DNA of 26,172 nucleotides from an uncultured Flavobacterium sp. (GTDB taxonomy: Bacteria > Bacteroidota > Bacteroidia > Flavobacteriales > Flavobacteriaceae): positions 1 to 26,172 of the forward strand of contig NZ_OY730233.1 in assembly GCF_963422545.1 (NCBI RefSeq), in the 5' to 3' direction. Each line of letters begins with the position of its first letter. Within the stretch, counting starts at the first letter, position 1. Positions 7,857-15,057 of the stretch are shown one piece after another. Both the position numbers and the translations under genes were made by a program. The notes below the pieces were generated by a model. The model was not told the DNA's origin. It saw only the letters and a list, made by a program, of their open reading frames with translations, and searched no databases.

Positions 7857-7883
7857 GTCATTTCTCCTCACGTCGAAATGACA
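7857..7883. repeat. TGTCATTTC...GAAATGACA inverted repeat
   Basis: Perfect 9-bp arms (7857-7865 and 7875-7883) around a 9-base loop. The CGTCGAAATGACA end resembles interspersed repeats seen in flavobacterial intergenic DNA. Confidence 0.6.
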
Positions 7884-8091
7884 GGATTAATCAAATCCAC
7901 AATTCCTGAACAGCTTTAATTCTTCTCTTTAGTAATCTTCTATTGATTTTGAATTATTTCAAATTTTAATTTAAAGTTTTCTATAAAACATTGTGTTTTG
8001 TGTTTCTTTTAAGTCTGAAATTGAAATTTTCAAGTTTGAGGCTTTTTTTTGCCTGAAAATTTTACATTTTGTATGTAAATTTTAAATTGTG

Positions 8092-8106
8092 GTTATAAAT
8101 TATAAC
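8092..8106. promoter_or_regulatory. Candidate operator dyad GTTATAAATTATAAC upstream of asnB
   Basis: A perfect 15-bp dyad, about 40 bases upstream of the probable -7 box. The half site ATTATAAC recurs at 8131-8138. The position suits a transcription-factor site for asnB. The regulator is unknown. Confidence 0.4.
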
Positions 8107-8146
8107 TGAAATCATGTTTTGTGTTTTTCAATTATAACCATTACCG

Positions 8147-8154
8147 CATCTTTG
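8147..8154 (+). promoter_or_regulatory. Candidate -7 box (CATCTTTG) for asnB
   Basis: This differs in one base from TAnnTTTG and lies 42 bases before the asnB ATG. The nearest upstream TTG (8119-8121) is 25 bases away, slightly beyond the usual 17-23 spacing, so this is tentative. Confidence 0.35.
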
Positions 8155-8196
8155 CCTTATCAAAATGAAATTTATAAATAAATAAAAAATATAATT

Positions 8197-9873
8197 ATGT
8201 GTGGAATCGTTTGTGCCTTCGATCTAAAGCAAAAAGCTGAAACCTTGAGACCTCAAGTATTAGAAATGTCTAAAATCATTCGTCACCGTGGACCGGACTG
8301 GAGCGGAATTTATAGCAATGATAAAGCAATTTTATCTCATGAGCGTTTAGCAATTGTTGATCCAGCTTCAGGAAAACAACCTTTGTTTACAGAAGATAAA
8401 AAATTGGTTTTGGCTGCAAACGGTGAAATCTACAACCACAGAGAATTGCGTAAACAATTTGAAGGAAAATATAACTTTCAAACTGAAAGTGACTGCGAAG
8501 TTATCTTGGCTCTTTACAGAGAAAAAGGTCCTCATTTTGTAGATGAAATGAACGGAATCTTCGGATTTGCAATTTATGATGTTGAGAGAGATGAGTATTT
8601 TATTGCTCGTGACCACATGGGAATTATTCCGTTATACATTGGCTGGGATCAGGACGGAACTTTTTACGTTGCTTCTGAATTGAAAGCTCTTGAAGGATAT
8701 TGTACAAAAATTCAATTGTTTCCTCCGGGACATTATATGACTAGCAAAGACGGTGAATTTGTACAATGGTACAAAAGAGACTGGACTGAATATGATGCTG
8801 TAAAAGATAACGAAACAAGCATTCCTGAAATCAAAAAAGCACTTGAAGCTGCGGTTCACAGACAATTGATGAGTGATGTTCCTTACGGAGTTTTACTTTC
8901 AGGAGGTTTAGATTCGTCTATTACTTCGGCTGTAGCCAAAAAATATGCACAAAAACGTATTGAGTCAGATGATACAACAGATGCCTGGTATCCGCAATTA
9001 CACTCTTTTTCGGTAGGACTTGAAGGTTCTCCTGATTTAGCGGCTGCTCAGGTTGTTGCAAAGCATATCGGAACAATTCACCACGAAATTAAATTTACAA
9101 TTCAGGAAGGTTTAGATGCTGTTCGTGATGTAATTTATAACTTAGAAACTTATGATGTAACTACTGTTAGAGCCTCAACTCCAATGTGGTTAATGGCAAG
9201 AGTTATCAAATCAATGGGAATCAAAATGGTGCTATCTGGTGAAGGTGCAGATGAGTTGTTCGGAGGATATTTATACTTCCACAAAGCACCAAATGCTAGA
9301 GAATTTCACGAAGAAAACGTTCGTAAATTAGGTAAACTACATATGTATGATTGTTTGCGTGCAAACAAAAGTTTAGCTGCGTGGGGAATTGAAGGACGTG
9401 TTCCATTCCTTGATAAAGAGTTTATGGATGTGGCGATGAGAATCAACCCACAAGATAAAATGATTAACAAAGAACACCCAATGGAAAAATGGGTAGTTCG
9501 TAAAGCATTTGAAGATATGTTGCCGGAAAGTGTGGCATGGAGACAAAAAGAACAATTCTCAGATGGAGTAGGATATAGCTGGATTGATACTTTGAAAGAA
9601 GTAGTTGCAGAAGCGGTTTCAGATGAGCAATTGGCAAATGCGAGATATAAATTCCCATTGCAAACACCAACTTCAAAAGAAGAATATTACTATCGTTCAA
9701 TTTTTGCAGAACATTTCCCAAGTGATGCGGCAGCTTTATGTGTGCCTCAGGAAGCAAGTGTGGCTTGTAGTACAAAAATTGCTTTGGAGTGGGATGAAGC
9801 TTTCAAAAACATGAACGATCCATCTGGAAGAGCAGTGGCAAGTGTTCATGATGATGCTTACGCTAAAGTATAA
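8197..9873 (+). CDS. asnB: Asparagine synthetase B, glutamine-hydrolysing
   Basis: A 558-aa cytoplasmic enzyme making asparagine from aspartate, ATP and glutamine. The N-terminal class II glutaminase domain (about 1-200) starts MCGIVCAFD, giving the N-terminal Cys nucleophile after Met removal. It keeps RHRGPDWSG, Arg50 (HERLAIVD), Asn75 (NGEIYN) and Asp99 (SDCEV), which bind glutamine. The synthetase domain has the PP-loop SGGLDSS (235-241), SGEGADELFGGYLYF and WRQKEQFSDGVGYSWID. It aligns almost end to end with E. coli AsnB (554 aa), including the C-terminal EWDEAFKNMNDPSGRA. It is transcribed alone: it has its own upstream region, a terminator at 9908-9940, and is followed by a diverged paralog. 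Confidence 0.96.
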   Translation: MCGIVCAFDLKQKAETLRPQVLEMSKIIRHRGPDWSGIYSNDKAILSHERLAIVDPASGKQPLFTEDKKLVLAANGEIYNHRELRKQFEGKYNFQTESDCEVILALYREKGPHFVDEMNGIFGFAIYDVERDEYFIARDHMGIIPLYIGWDQDGTFYVASELKALEGYCTKIQLFPPGHYMTSKDGEFVQWYKRDWTEYDAVKDNETSIPEIKKALEAAVHRQLMSDVPYGVLLSGGLDSSITSAVAKKYAQKRIESDDTTDAWYPQLHSFSVGLEGSPDLAAAQVVAKHIGTIHHEIKFTIQEGLDAVRDVIYNLETYDVTTVRASTPMWLMARVIKSMGIKMVLSGEGADELFGGYLYFHKAPNAREFHEENVRKLGKLHMYDCLRANKSLAAWGIEGRVPFLDKEFMDVAMRINPQDKMINKEHPMEKWVVRKAFEDMLPESVAWRQKEQFSDGVGYSWIDTLKEVVAEAVSDEQLANARYKFPLQTPTSKEEYYYRSIFAEHFPSDAAALCVPQEASVACSTKIALEWDEAFKNMNDPSGRAVASVHDDAYAKV

Positions 9874-9907
9874 AAGTTAAATTTTTAGAATTAGTATATA
9901 TATTGTA

Positions 9908-9940
9908 GAAGAACGTTCTCGATTGAGGACGTTTTTCTTG
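9908..9940 (+). terminator. Rho-independent terminator after asnB
   Basis: AACGTTCT (9912-9919) pairs with AGGACGTT (9926-9933), with one G-U pair and a six-base loop. The stem continues into a T-rich tail, GTTTTTCTTG. Confidence 0.7.
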
Positions 9941-10012
9941 TCTTAAATTGTTAAATTATATAATTACAGCTACTTAAAAATATTTTTCGGTAATTATTTA
10001 ACTTAACTTTTT

Positions 10013-10020
10013 TATATTTG
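10013..10020 (+). promoter_or_regulatory. -7 box TATATTTG for the second synthetase gene
   Basis: A perfect match to TAnnTTTG, 163 bases before the ATG at 10184. Transcription would start near 10026, giving a long leader. No clean TTG -33 element is present at the usual distance. Confidence 0.55.
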
Positions 10021-10023
10021 ACA

Positions 10024-10158
10024 TTCGTCGAAAGAAAATTAGATCACTTTGATTATAAAGGTGTTATCGACGAAAAGCAGGAATTAGTTTTTAGTTTTCT
10101 GCAAATTACAATGATTTTTATACGCTGGTACACGTTATTTGGTACGTGATCAGAAAAC
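10024..10158 (+). promoter_or_regulatory. Structured 5' leader of the AsnB paralog, candidate cis-regulatory RNA
   Basis: Two long-range dyads lie between the promoter and the gene. TTCGTCGA (10024-10031) pairs exactly with TCGACGAA (10067-10074), extended internally by CACTTT against AAAGGTG with one bulge. GTTTTCTG (10094-10101) pairs exactly with CAGAAAAC (10151-10158) and encloses CACGT/ACGTG (10131-10135 and 10144-10148). CTG at 10125-10127 could instead pair with 10151-10153, giving an alternative fold. I do not recognise a known riboswitch class. Confidence 0.4.
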
Positions 10159-10183
10159 AGAATAAATAAAAAAATAGAATAGT

Positions 10184-11800
10184 ATGTCTGGATTATTAGC
10201 CGTTATTGGTAAAGGAAAAGACCCGCAACTCGTAAAAGAGCTTTCTAAAAGAATGTCGCATCGCGGTCCTGATGAAAATGATTTGCAAATTATGGAAAAT
10301 GGCAGCATAATTAGTCATGAAAGTTTGTCGATTATTGATTTAAAGTCTGGAAAACAACCTATTCAGGGAACTAAAAAAGCCTGGATGGTTCATGATGGAG
10401 AAATTTATAATTATCAGGAATTAAAAGATACCGTTTTAAAAGATCATACGTTTAGAACAAAATCAGATTCTGAAGTAATCGTGCATTTGTATGAAGAATT
10501 TGGAAATGATTTTTGCAATATGCTTGATGGAGATTTCGCTTTTGTAGTTATAGATGGCGACAACTATATTGCAGGACGAGACCCAATTGGAGTAAAACCT
10601 TTGTATTATGGTTTAGATGAAAGAGGAAGAATTTATTTTTCGTCTGAAATGAAATCAATCGCTGATCAATGTAAAACATTTTCAACTTTTCCTCCAGGAC
10701 ATTATTATACACCAAAAAAGGGGTTTGTAAAATATTACCGACCGGAATATGAGGATTATGAAAATGCTACTCAAGATCTTGATTTAGATTTGATCAGAGA
10801 TACATTTACAGAAGCAGTTCGTAAACGATTAATGAGCGAAATGCCAGTTGGTGCATTGCTTTCAGGAGGTTTGGATTCTTCTTTGATTTCTGCAATTTCT
10901 TCTCGTTTATTGGCAGAAAGCGGAAAAAAATTACATACATTTTCAATTGCTTTAGATACTAATGCACCAGATGCGAAAGCGGCAAGAAACGCTGCTGAAT
11001 TTTTGGGTACAGAACACCATGAAATTCATTTTTCTGTTAAAGAAGGAATTGAGCTTTTAGAAAAGATAATTTATGATATCGAAACTTATGATGTAATTTC
11101 GGTTAGAGCCAGCGTGCCAATGTATTTATTATCAAAAGCAATTGCCGAAAAAGGTATTAAAGTAATTTTTTCAGGTGAAGGAGCTGACGAAGTTTTTGGA
11201 GGTCATTTGTATTTTAGAAATGCGCCATCGACAGAAGAATTTCAGAAAGAAACAATTGAAAGAGTTCAAAAATTATTCACAGCCGATTTGTTGCGTGCAG
11301 ATAAATCAACAATGGCAAACGGTATAGAGACAAGAGTTCCGTTTTTGGATACTGCGTTTCTGGATGCAACTATTCGTATAAAACCAGAAGAAAAGCAACC
11401 AAAAACGTATGATGGTATCGAAAAATATATTTTAAGAAAAGCATTCGATACGCCTGAAAATCCATATTTGCCGGCAGATATTTTATGGCGTCAAAAAGAG
11501 CAGTTTTCTGATGGAGTTGGATATAATTGGATTGATGAATTGATGGAGCATTGCAGTGCACAAATTTCTGATGAACAATTGGCGGGAGCAAATACTGAAT
11601 TTTCGTATAATTCTCCAACGACAAAAGAAGCATATCTGTACAGATCTATTTTTCATAAATATTATCCGCAAGTTAGTGCTGCACAAACCGTTCGTAAATG
11701 GATTCCGAAATGGCAGGAAAATCAAGATCCAAGCGGAAGAGCAAACGCTGCTCACAAAGAAGGAAATTTTGAGACAGCAAAGCCCGGAATGGCTGTTTAG
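10184..11800 (+). CDS. Asparagine synthetase paralog with degenerate glutaminase site
   Basis: A 538-aa protein colinear with AsnB along its whole length. The glutaminase domain is altered where it matters. The N-terminal Cys is Ser2 (MSGLLAVIG). The Arg of HERL is Ser47 (HESLSIID). The Asn of NGEIYN is Asp71 (HDGEIYN). Asp95 (SDSEV) remains. The synthetase half looks intact: PP-loop SGGLDSS (228-234), SGEGADEVFGGHLYF and WRQKEQFSDGVGYNWID. Cys-to-Ser or Ala changes in E. coli AsnB abolish glutamine use but leave ammonia-dependent synthesis. I infer an ammonia-dependent synthetase, a partner subunit of AsnB, or an enzyme amidating or cyclising another substrate, as in the AsnB-derived beta-lactam synthetases. 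It has its own promoter and terminator. Confidence 0.85.
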   Translation: MSGLLAVIGKGKDPQLVKELSKRMSHRGPDENDLQIMENGSIISHESLSIIDLKSGKQPIQGTKKAWMVHDGEIYNYQELKDTVLKDHTFRTKSDSEVIVHLYEEFGNDFCNMLDGDFAFVVIDGDNYIAGRDPIGVKPLYYGLDERGRIYFSSEMKSIADQCKTFSTFPPGHYYTPKKGFVKYYRPEYEDYENATQDLDLDLIRDTFTEAVRKRLMSEMPVGALLSGGLDSSLISAISSRLLAESGKKLHTFSIALDTNAPDAKAARNAAEFLGTEHHEIHFSVKEGIELLEKIIYDIETYDVISVRASVPMYLLSKAIAEKGIKVIFSGEGADEVFGGHLYFRNAPSTEEFQKETIERVQKLFTADLLRADKSTMANGIETRVPFLDTAFLDATIRIKPEEKQPKTYDGIEKYILRKAFDTPENPYLPADILWRQKEQFSDGVGYNWIDELMEHCSAQISDEQLAGANTEFSYNSPTTKEAYLYRSIFHKYYPQVSAAQTVRKWIPKWQENQDPSGRANAAHKEGNFETAKPGMAV

Positions 11801-11833
11801 TATTAGGAATTCCAAATTAAATAATAAAATATA

Positions 11834-11878
11834 AAATCCGAAACAGCATTTTTAATGTTTGTTTCGGATTTTTTTTAT
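11834..11878 (+). terminator. Terminator after the AsnB paralog
   Basis: AAATCCGAAAC (11834-11844) pairs exactly with GTTTCGGATTT (11861-11871), followed by a T-run. A near-identical stem closes the next gene at 14786-14821. Confidence 0.85.
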
Positions 11879-11958
11879 GATGTTAATTTTGTAATTGAGG
11901 TTTGTCGTAAATTACTAAAAGTAAGTTAATATTGATATATCGTGTTTAGGAAAAATAC

Positions 11959-11966
11959 TATATTTG
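11959..11966 (+). promoter_or_regulatory. -7 box TATATTTG for the M16 peptidase gene
   Basis: A perfect TAnnTTTG, 37 bases before the ATG. A TTG lies at 11932-11934 with a 24-base spacer, one base over the usual range. Confidence 0.55.
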
Positions 11967-12003
11967 ATTACCAAAAAAATAACTAATCCATTAACTATAA
12001 TCT

Positions 12004-14739
12004 ATGAGAAACTTATTACTAGTTGGAATTTTTTACTGCTCATTGACTTCATTGAGTTCAGTTTATGCGCAAAAATCTGAAGCGCCCAAATACATTAAAA
12101 ATGTTGAAGGTGTTAAGGAGTATACTTTGAATAATGGATTAAAAGTCCTTTTGATTCCAGATGCTTCTCAGAGCAATATGGTTGTGAATATTGTCTACAA
12201 TGTAGGTTCAAGAAATGAAGGTTATGGCGAAAAAGGTATGGCGCATTTGTTAGAGCACATGCTTTTTAAAAGCACCAAGAATTTAGGAGATATTAAAAAA
12301 ATGCTTTCTGATAAAGGAGGAAATGCTAACGGAACAACTTGGCTGGACCGAACTAATTACTACGAAGTTTTTCCATCAAATGATGAAAATCTAAAATGGA
12401 GTATCGAAATGGAAGCGGATCGAATGATAAACGCAACTATTTTGCAAACAGATTTAGATAAAGAGTTTTCTGTGGTAAGAAACGAATTTGAAATTGGGGA
12501 AAATAATCCTGATCGTGTTTTGCAGGAAAGGATTCTTTCGACGGCTTATTTGTGGCACAACTACGGAAATAGTACCATTGGAAGTAAAGAAGATATTGAA
12601 AGAGTAAAAGCGAATACGCTTAGAGCTTTCTACGAAAAATTTTATCAACCGGACAATTCGACTTTAATAATTGCAGGTAAGTTTGAGGAGCAAAAAGCAC
12701 TGCAATATGTTGGACAGTATTTTGGAGCTATTGCAAAACCAAAAAGAGTTTTAGATAAAACCTACACAGTTGAACCGGCTCAAGATGGCGAAAAATTTGT
12801 AGAGCTTAACAGAGCCGGAGACAGTAAAAATGTTGGTGCTTTGTATCACACTGCGGCTTATGCAGATAAAGATTATCCTGCAATTGATGCTTTGGGCGAA
12901 ATTTTAACTTCAGATCCATCTGGATATTTATACAAATCATTAATTGAGACTCAAAAAGTATCCAGTATTTATTACTGGCAGCCAACAACCAGAGATGCAA
13001 GTTATGTTTACTTTGGAGTAGCGGTTCCTAATGACAAGGATATTAAAGCAACTAAAGATTTAGTTAGGGCAGAGTTGGATAAAATTACAACTACTAAATA
13101 TACAGACGAAGATGTAACGAGAGCTAAAGCAAAAATTATAAAACAAATAGACGGTATAAAAAACAATACCATTTCATTTGCGATAAATCTTACTGAAATT
13201 GTTGGAGCCGGAGATTACAGATTAGGGTTTATGTACAGAGATGCAGTCGAAAATCTGACAAAAGAAGATATTCAAAGAGTTGCAGAGAAATATTTTAGAA
13301 GCAACAATAGAACAGTAGGAGTATTTATCCCGTCTAAAGATGAGCAAAGAGTAAAACCTGTTGAATACACAGATGAGCAAATAGTAGCTTTAACGAAAGA
13401 TTATAAAGGAAAAGCTTTAGAGAAAGAAGCTGCTGCATTTGAGGCTTCTATTAAGAATTTAAAACAAAATTTTGTAGAAGGAAAATTGAGTAATGGCGCA
13501 AAATATGGTTTAATCAAAAAAGAAATAAAAGGCGGAAAAGTTCAGGCTAGTTTTCAATTTCCGGTAAGTAACGAAAAGGATTTACAAGGTAAAGAAGATA
13601 CAGGATCTATTCTTGCTCAATTAATGAAAACGGGTACAAAAACCAGAACCAAAGAGCAGATTAGCGATCAATTAGATCAATTAAAATCAAGTTTGTATTT
13701 TGATTATTCAGGTCAGACTTTGTCTATCAGCATTAATACTTATAAAGAAAGTTTTAAAGGAGTAATGGAGATTTTGGGAGATTTGCTGGTTAATTCTACT
13801 TTTCCTGAAAATGAGCTTACAAAAACAATTAGTGAATATAATACTTATTTAGAATCAAATCTTAATGATCCAAGGTCAATTGCATTTAATGAGATTTCGA
13901 GACTAACATCAAATTATCCAAAAGAAAGTATTTTTTACACATCAACAGTTCAGGAGCAAATTGATGCTTACAAGAAAATAAAACAATCTGAAATCGTTGA
14001 TTTCTATACCAATATTTTTGGAGGAAATAACGGTGTAGGTACTGTTGTTGGAGATTTAGATGTTAAGGAGACAGGACAAATTCTGGAAAATACTTTTGGG
14101 AAATGGAATTCTAAGTCTAAATATGTTCTTGCTTTACCAACTTTCTCAGAAACTAAAAAGTTAGATAAAGATTATATTACTCCGGATAAAGAAAATGCAG
14201 TTGCAACGGGTAAAATTGCTTTTAAAATGAATGTAAAAAGCCCTGATTATCCTGCATTTGTTATGGCAAATGAAATTTTAGGAAGTGGTGGGTTTTTGAG
14301 TGCAAGAATCCCGATGAGATTAAGAGAAAAAGAAGGAATTAGTTATGGGGCAGGCTCATTTATTAATGTGCCAATTACAAACGATGTTGCTTTTTGGGAG
14401 TATTATGCTTTCTTAAATCCAACGAAAAAAGGTGCCGTTGAAACGGCAACTAAAGAAGAAATTGCAAAAGCATTAAAAGACGGATTTACAGCCGAAGAAT
14501 TAAAATCAAATTTAGGCAGCTGGCTTAACGAAAGAAAAACAAAATTAGGAAATGATATGATGTTGATTGATTTGACAAACAGCTATCTTAAATACGGAAT
14601 TCCTTTAGAGGATTATGATACTCTTGAAGCTAAAGTAAAAGCTTTAAAAGTAGAAGAGGTAAATGCTGTTCTGAGAAAATATTTGAGCTTAGAAAAAATG
14701 ACTTCAATTTATGCCGGAGATTTTAATAAGAAATCATAA
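12004..14739 (+). CDS. Secreted M16-family zinc metallopeptidase (two-domain)
   Basis: A 911-aa protein with a Sec signal peptide (MRNLLLVGIFYC..., likely cleavage YA|QKS near residue 22). The inverted zinc motif HLLEH is at 81-85, and the third ligand Glu161 (VVRNEFE) stands at the expected distance, so the first domain should be an active peptidase. The second half is a related, catalytically silent M16 domain ending with REKEGISYGAGSF (about 773-785), the substrate-binding Arg/Tyr motif. Having both halves in one chain is common for bacterial periplasmic M16 proteases. There is no lipobox. The likely role is degradation or processing of peptides in the periplasm; the substrate is unknown. 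Terminators of the same stem sequence flank it, so it is monocistronic. Confidence 0.92.
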   Translation: MRNLLLVGIFYCSLTSLSSVYAQKSEAPKYIKNVEGVKEYTLNNGLKVLLIPDASQSNMVVNIVYNVGSRNEGYGEKGMAHLLEHMLFKSTKNLGDIKKMLSDKGGNANGTTWLDRTNYYEVFPSNDENLKWSIEMEADRMINATILQTDLDKEFSVVRNEFEIGENNPDRVLQERILSTAYLWHNYGNSTIGSKEDIERVKANTLRAFYEKFYQPDNSTLIIAGKFEEQKALQYVGQYFGAIAKPKRVLDKTYTVEPAQDGEKFVELNRAGDSKNVGALYHTAAYADKDYPAIDALGEILTSDPSGYLYKSLIETQKVSSIYYWQPTTRDASYVYFGVAVPNDKDIKATKDLVRAELDKITTTKYTDEDVTRAKAKIIKQIDGIKNNTISFAINLTEIVGAGDYRLGFMYRDAVENLTKEDIQRVAEKYFRSNNRTVGVFIPSKDEQRVKPVEYTDEQIVALTKDYKGKALEKEAAAFEASIKNLKQNFVEGKLSNGAKYGLIKKEIKGGKVQASFQFPVSNEKDLQGKEDTGSILAQLMKTGTKTRTKEQISDQLDQLKSSLYFDYSGQTLSISINTYKESFKGVMEILGDLLVNSTFPENELTKTISEYNTYLESNLNDPRSIAFNEISRLTSNYPKESIFYTSTVQEQIDAYKKIKQSEIVDFYTNIFGGNNGVGTVVGDLDVKETGQILENTFGKWNSKSKYVLALPTFSETKKLDKDYITPDKENAVATGKIAFKMNVKSPDYPAFVMANEILGSGGFLSARIPMRLREKEGISYGAGSFINVPITNDVAFWEYYAFLNPTKKGAVETATKEEIAKALKDGFTAEELKSNLGSWLNERKTKLGNDMMLIDLTNSYLKYGIPLEDYDTLEAKVKALKVEEVNAVLRKYLSLEKMTSIYAGDFNKKS

Positions 14740-14785
14740 AAGGGTAAAATTTCAAGCTTTATAAATTCCAATTTGGGTAAATTAT

Positions 14786-14825
14786 AAATCCGAAATAACA
14801 TTAAATTGTTGTTTCGGATTTTGCT
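14786..14825 (+). terminator. Terminator after the M16 peptidase gene
   Basis: AAATCCGAAA (14786-14795) pairs exactly with TTTCGGATTT (14812-14821), with inner AACA/TGTT pairs. The tail is T-rich but broken by GC. The outer stem is the same as in the terminator at 11834-11871. Confidence 0.7.
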
Positions 14826-14961
14826 TTTGTGGCATTTTTATTTTTTGGAATTTGGAATTTATTTTTTGGAATTTCCATTTAAGGATTTGGAATTTCAAAA
14901 AATTGGGATTTATTTTAGATTTAGAATTTATTTTTTGGTTTTTCAGCCAATTGTGTTAATA

Positions 14962-14978
14962 ACTTAAGCGCTTTAAGT
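14962..14978. promoter_or_regulatory. Operator-like dyad upstream of gyrB
   Basis: ACTTAA and TTAAGT arms flank a GCGCT spacer, with AAGCGCTT as a perfect palindrome inside. It lies about 34 bases upstream of the gyrB -7 box. The regulator is unknown. Confidence 0.35.
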
Positions 14979-15011
14979 CGTATTTTAACGGATATATAAT
15001 TTGCGTTTTTA

Positions 15012-15019
15012 TATATTTG
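15012..15019 (+). promoter_or_regulatory. -7 box TATATTTG for gyrB
   Basis: A perfect TAnnTTTG, 38 bases before the ATG. No clear TTG is seen 17-23 bases upstream. Confidence 0.5.
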
Positions 15020-15057
15020 CGTGTTAGACAATAATTACATTTTTTAGAATAAATTAT

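Larger units (their letters stand above)
7648..8196. other. 549-bp intergenic region packed with palindromes
   Basis: No believable gene was seen. The first half holds three dyads (7674-7706, 7774-7806, 7857-7883), a partial second copy of the first (7819-7831), and a TCAGGTTGAGCGAAGTCGAAG segment of the kind dispersed in flavobacterial genomes. The second half is AT-rich. It has an imperfect hairpin (AAATTTTCA at 8024-8032 with GGC at 8040-8042, pairing with GCCTGAAAATTT at 8051-8062), a TTTACAT/ATGTAAA hairpin at 8061-8079, the perfect dyad at 8092-8106, and the asnB promoter. Confidence 0.6.
9874..10183. other. Intergenic region between the two asparagine synthetase genes
   Basis: 310 bases without a believable gene. 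From 5' to 3' it holds the asnB terminator, an AT-rich stretch, a perfect TAnnTTTG promoter box, and a leader of about 157 bases with two predicted stem-loops. The second synthetase gene is therefore probably transcribed separately from the first. Confidence 0.65.
14740..15057. other. Intergenic region between the M16 gene and gyrB
   Basis: 318 bases with no believable gene. It contains the terminator at 14786-14825, a low-complexity stretch (about 14838-14940) of repeated TTTTTTGGAATTT and GGAATTT units, an ACTTAA/TTAAGT dyad at 14962-14978, and the gyrB promoter box. Confidence 0.6.

Noticed and set aside
7674..7883. Closely spaced palindromes considered as a CRISPR array
   Set aside because: The repeats differ in sequence, there are no regular spacers, and no cas gene is present.
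9464..9775. Minus-strand reading frames inside asnB (also 8368-8616, 8632-8865 and 9373-9555)
   Set aside because: All overlap highly conserved asnB codons on the other strand and show no family features.
8197..11800. The two asparagine synthetases considered as part of a natural-product cluster
   Set aside because: The first is an ordinary AsnB, and the neighbours (M16 peptidase, Gre-like protein, gyrB) include no peptide precursor, lasso or beta-lactam genes.
11483..11834. Overlapping frames on both strands at the end of the AsnB paralog
   Set aside because: They lie inside or just past a conserved coding region that continues to DPSGRA at 11730-11747, and they look like shadow frames.
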